Source: Candidatus Nitrosopelagicus sp. (GTDB lineage: Archaea; Thermoproteota; Nitrososphaeria; Nitrososphaerales; Nitrosopumilaceae). Taken from it: 64,000 nucleotides of DNA. A program made the translations under genes and the position numbers. Below, one piece after another: positions 60,836 to 64,000 of the stretch; within the stretch, counting starts at the first letter, position 1, and every line of letters begins with the position of its first letter. Location of the stretch: positions 1 through 64,000 of the forward strand of contig JAOLYM010000005.1 in assembly GCA_028343435.1 (NCBI GenBank), written 5' to 3'. Below the pieces are notes generated by a model that had not been told where the DNA came from, did not search any database, and saw nothing but the letters and a program-made list of their open reading frames with translations.

Positions 60836-62266
60836 CTAAATTTTCTCTTTTCTAATAATTTTTGAGAATTCAGTCATAATTTGTTCAAATCTATTATCTT
60901 TTTCAGTATGTTTTGCAAATTCAATCATATCAGATAAATGAAGACTTTCCTCAACTAATAATTTTTCATGTCTATCAAAGTGTTTCATTAATGGTAAAAG
61001 ATCTGAAGTGATGATTTCTTTTTCCAATTCAAGTTTATTTGAATAAAATAATCTGATAGACTGACTTAATTTTTCATACGCATCTTTTACATTATTTTTT
61101 TCATACAAGTGTGTAGCACGATTTAGAAGAGATTCAACTTCAATTAGATAATCATTTTTAGATTCAATGGTAGTTGAAGATAATGTAGTTGTGATAGGTT
61201 TTTGATAATATCTAATAACCAAATTACATGCGATGAAAGAACTAGTGAACATTGTAAGAGAAGTTATGAATTCAGATAAAGGAAACGATGGATTTTGTTG
61301 AAGGTCATAATTTGGCGCATAATCAGAAGTAGTTATTAGATCTTTAATGTGAGAAGTTTCTTGAAATATATTTTCATCTTCAATCTGTTTTCTTTCTGCT
61401 TGTTTTTGGGATTCGCCAATATTTTGAGAAATATTTTGTTTTTCATCATTTCCTGTCTTAGAATTTGTTTGTGTGTTAGATTCAGGTTCAAACCAAGATT
61501 CATCAACAATTAAAGTTGGCATTAACGCGCCAACAACATCAAATGAAGTATTTTTTACAGATTCTCGAAACATTTGCATTTCTTGTTGAGGTGTAAAATC
61601 AAAAGCATTAGGTGAAACGTCTCTAAGATCACGCACATGTTGAACATCTAAGTTAGCAGATAGGGGGTTAGTTACTTCTTTGCTTACAGCCCTAGAAAGA
61701 TCGTATTTCTTAGGCGTTACCATGTGATTTGGAATATTCTCTAAACTATTCACGTCATACCCTCGTTCCTGAACAAAATATTCAAGATTTGAATTTGTAT
61801 TTTCAGTGTGTTTTTGACCTTCAAAATGATAATTATTTTCAGTGAAAGGATTTTGTAATGCATTGATTACACCGAAATTTCCCATAATCATTTGATCAGT
61901 TCTTGACCAAAAATCATCAGTATGTTCAGCATTTTTTCTTTCAGTGTCAATTTGTTCAATTAGAAGATTGTTAAGAGATATTCCCTCTTGAGTGTTTATG
62001 TAAATTGCATTACTGTTTATTGCATATTCATTACCAGTAACAAACGCAGTAGGAATTTCAGTTGGAGAATTAGGTGAGTTCTGAGGAATAGGAGTATTTT
62101 CATCAGATTGGATATCTTCGGTTATTATCAAACCACGTGGAGGCTCAACAAATATTGTGACAGTCTTTAATTCAGTTTCAGAAAATGAGTCAGGTAACAA
62201 CCCCATTAATACAATCACAGTAAGAGGTATGAGAAAAAGTTTAATCGTCAAGTTAAAAATTTTCAA
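60836..62266 (-). CDS. Predicted membrane protein with large extracytoplasmic region and C-terminal helical domain
   Basis: N-terminal signal/TM; internal TM LTMFTSSFIACNLVIRYY; C-terminal helical domain DYLIEVESLLNRATHLYEKNNVKDAYEKLSQSIRLFY. Confidence 0.7.
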   Translation of the reverse strand: MKIFNLTIKLFLIPLTVIVLMGLLPDSFSETELKTVTIFVEPPRGLIITEDIQSDENTPIPQNSPNSPTEIPTAFVTGNEYAINSNAIYINTQEGISLNNLLIEQIDTERKNAEHTDDFWSRTDQMIMGNFGVINALQNPFTENNYHFEGQKHTENTNSNLEYFVQERGYDVNSLENIPNHMVTPKKYDLSRAVSKEVTNPLSANLDVQHVRDLRDVSPNAFDFTPQQEMQMFRESVKNTSFDVVGALMPTLIVDESWFEPESNTQTNSKTGNDEKQNISQNIGESQKQAERKQIEDENIFQETSHIKDLITTSDYAPNYDLQQNPSFPLSEFITSLTMFTSSFIACNLVIRYYQKPITTTLSSTTIESKNDYLIEVESLLNRATHLYEKNNVKDAYEKLSQSIRLFYSNKLELEKEIITSDLLPLMKHFDRHEKLLVEESLHLSDMIEFAKHTEKDNRFEQIMTEFSKIIRKEKI

Positions 62267-62278
62267 AATAACTCATTT

Positions 62279-64000
62279 TTAATTTTTTGTAGATTCAGGA
62301 CCAGAAGCAAGATTAGTGTTTATTGGCTCTATGTGTATATGATTAATTATAGGGTCTTTCAAAACTGCGCCCATTGTACTTCCATCCATGACATACAATT
62401 TTAATATATATTCGCCGGATAGTTTAGGAGTCCATCCTATTTGGACATCAACGGATTTCTTTTTTGTGATATTAGTTTTTTGTGACATATCAACATAAAC
62501 AACTTGGCCTGTTTCTACATGTTCAGCTTGTACAGCAAATACAAATTGATTTGGAGCATAACTGGTACTTACAAAGGTTCCAATAATTTTTACTTCTTCA
62601 TTTTCAATGAATATTTTTGAGCTGTTTGGAAGTTTGTAATCAGTAAGTCTCTGTTTTAATTCAATTGCGTCATTTTTTAAATCACTGATTTTAGTAATTA
62701 ATCCATCATATTTGAAAGAATATTTACTCATATTTTCTTTAGAGATATCATATCCCATATTTTCAATACGATTTTCTTCAGTTTGAACAAGTCGTTCGTA
62801 CAAATTAATATCAGAATTTATTTCATTTAGTTCCTTGACATTTGGTTTTTCATATGGAAGTATACCAACATTAGTTAGAAAAACTTCAGATAATGGAGTT
62901 GATTCCTTTACTTTTGCAAAATTGTAGATATCTAAATGGTCGCAATCAAATGGTTCAGTGTCAATAGTCCAGTCAGAAGATGACATGGTACAGCCGTCAA
63001 TTCCAAATGGTTTCGGCAATGTGTAATCTTTGTAATGTACATAGATATGGTCACCAGGTTGTGCGTGAAGTCGTGCACTTCCCCTTTCATAGCATTCACC
63101 CTGATAACAGCGAATTCCACCTTTTCCAGATGTTTCTTGATCTAATGATTCTTGATCAGGTGATAAGAAAAGAGTTCCGTAAAATGTTTGATCATCAGCC
63201 TGCATTACCCACCAATCACGTTCATGTCTTAGTTCCAGTTGAATTCCTCCTTTATCAGAATCGGACCAAACATGAACTTCAACAGGAGTTGAATCCCATG
63301 GACGGCTTGACACATCCCTATCCTTTAGGACAACAGAAACTTGTTGATCCATAGTAACATAATCATCTCCAAAGTTTACTTCACCTTCTTTCATTGTATA
63401 GTATGCAGTTTTACTGACAAACTTGTCTTCAGAATATTCCCATGCAATTGTAAATGCTCCGGTTCGGTCAGTTTGAATACTACAAATTTTACTGCCAATG
63501 TTGTTTGTATTAGAGCGGTCACTGCCGGATGTAAATTGTTTATTGTAATCACCATTAATCACACCAAAAGAATATTTTTCAGGGAGAGCTATGAAACGTT
63601 TTATTCCAGACAAAGATACAGAGCCTGCAAATACACCAGTGTCAGTTCCAATTTCTTTAATTCCTTTTACAGCGGCTAATCCTGCATTATCTTGATTTGA
63701 CCACCATGCCATGTATCCAGGATAGAAGTCATTAGACCATTCACTTCGGTCAGTTTTAAACGATCCATCATTTGAAGAAGAACCAAATTTTTTGTAAGGA
63801 GTGTAGATACTTTTATGAAAATCAGAACCACCATTATCTGCTATCCATGATTGGTAACCAAATCCAGCACCCGTTCGTCCACCTTCATTACTCCACATAC
63901 CAACCGTAGGACTTGCATCAGAAGTACAAAAAATTTCGTTGTATTGTTTGTTTCCAATATAATCCGTCTTTAATTGATCTTCATTAAATCCAGGTGCATA
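62279..64000 (-). CDS. Large predicted extracytoplasmic protein, 5' end beyond the right window edge
   Basis: Frame is open from the listed ORF start (63898) to base 64000 (YAPGFNEDQLKTDYIGNKQYNEIFCTSDASPTVG...); C-terminal Ig-like region. Confidence 0.7.
   Translation of the reverse strand, partial: YAPGFNEDQLKTDYIGNKQYNEIFCTSDASPTVGMWSNEGGRTGAGFGYQSWIADNGGSDFHKSIYTPYKKFGSSSNDGSFKTDRSEWSNDFYPGYMAWWSNQDNAGLAAVKGIKEIGTDTGVFAGSVSLSGIKRFIALPEKYSFGVINGDYNKQFTSGSDRSNTNNIGSKICSIQTDRTGAFTIAWEYSEDKFVSKTAYYTMKEGEVNFGDDYVTMDQQVSVVLKDRDVSSRPWDSTPVEVHVWSDSDKGGIQLELRHERDWWVMQADDQTFYGTLFLSPDQESLDQETSGKGGIRCYQGECYERGSARLHAQPGDHIYVHYKDYTLPKPFGIDGCTMSSSDWTIDTEPFDCDHLDIYNFAKVKESTPLSEVFLTNVGILPYEKPNVKELNEINSDINLYERLVQTEENRIENMGYDISKENMSKYSFKYDGLITKISDLKNDAIELKQRLTDYKLPNSSKIFIENEEVKIIGTFVSTSYAPNQFVFAVQAEHVETGQVVYVDMSQKTNITKKKSVDVQIGWTPKLSGEYILKLYVMDGSTMGAVLKDPIINHIHIEPINTNLASGPESTKN

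Noticed and set aside
62980-63354. Plus-strand ORF of 124 aa opposite the secreted protein
   Set aside because: Antisense to a longer open frame with good secreted-protein composition.

Overview
The window is an AT-rich, gene-dense stretch of archaeal chromosome. Gene content suggests an ammonia-oxidising thaumarchaeon of the Nitrosopumilus type: archaeal ribosomal protein cluster with S4e and Rpp29, proteasome alpha, ESCRT-III/CdvB-like protein, PurP, type II GAPDH, HMG-CoA synthase. Main blocks: a truncated pentapeptide-repeat protein and aspS; purine genes scattered over four loci (purP, purE/purK, purC, purF-purL-purQ plus purS); threonine and biotin biosynthesis; an overlapping LLM oxidoreductase-thiolase-DUF35 cluster; several thiol-disulfide redox genes; a large ribosomal protein cluster (L3 to L6) followed by tRNA-Asn; and, from about 54.5 kb to the right edge, a block of large predicted secreted or membrane proteins of unknown role. 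I saw no CRISPR array, transposase, prophage or rRNA gene. The best candidates for something undescribed are (1) the three-gene operon of secreted/membrane proteins at 58.3-64.0 kb, next to a sialidase-fold protein and a fused thioredoxin-CcdA protein and sharing a Trp-rich repeat module; (2) the ORF-free convergent gap at 44563-44995, with duplicated and interleaved complementary motifs that could form alternative or pseudoknotted RNA structures, enclosed by a duplicated palindrome; and (3) several strong hairpins in other intergenic gaps plus small unannotated ORFs. Product names come from reading motifs in the translations; no database search was run.
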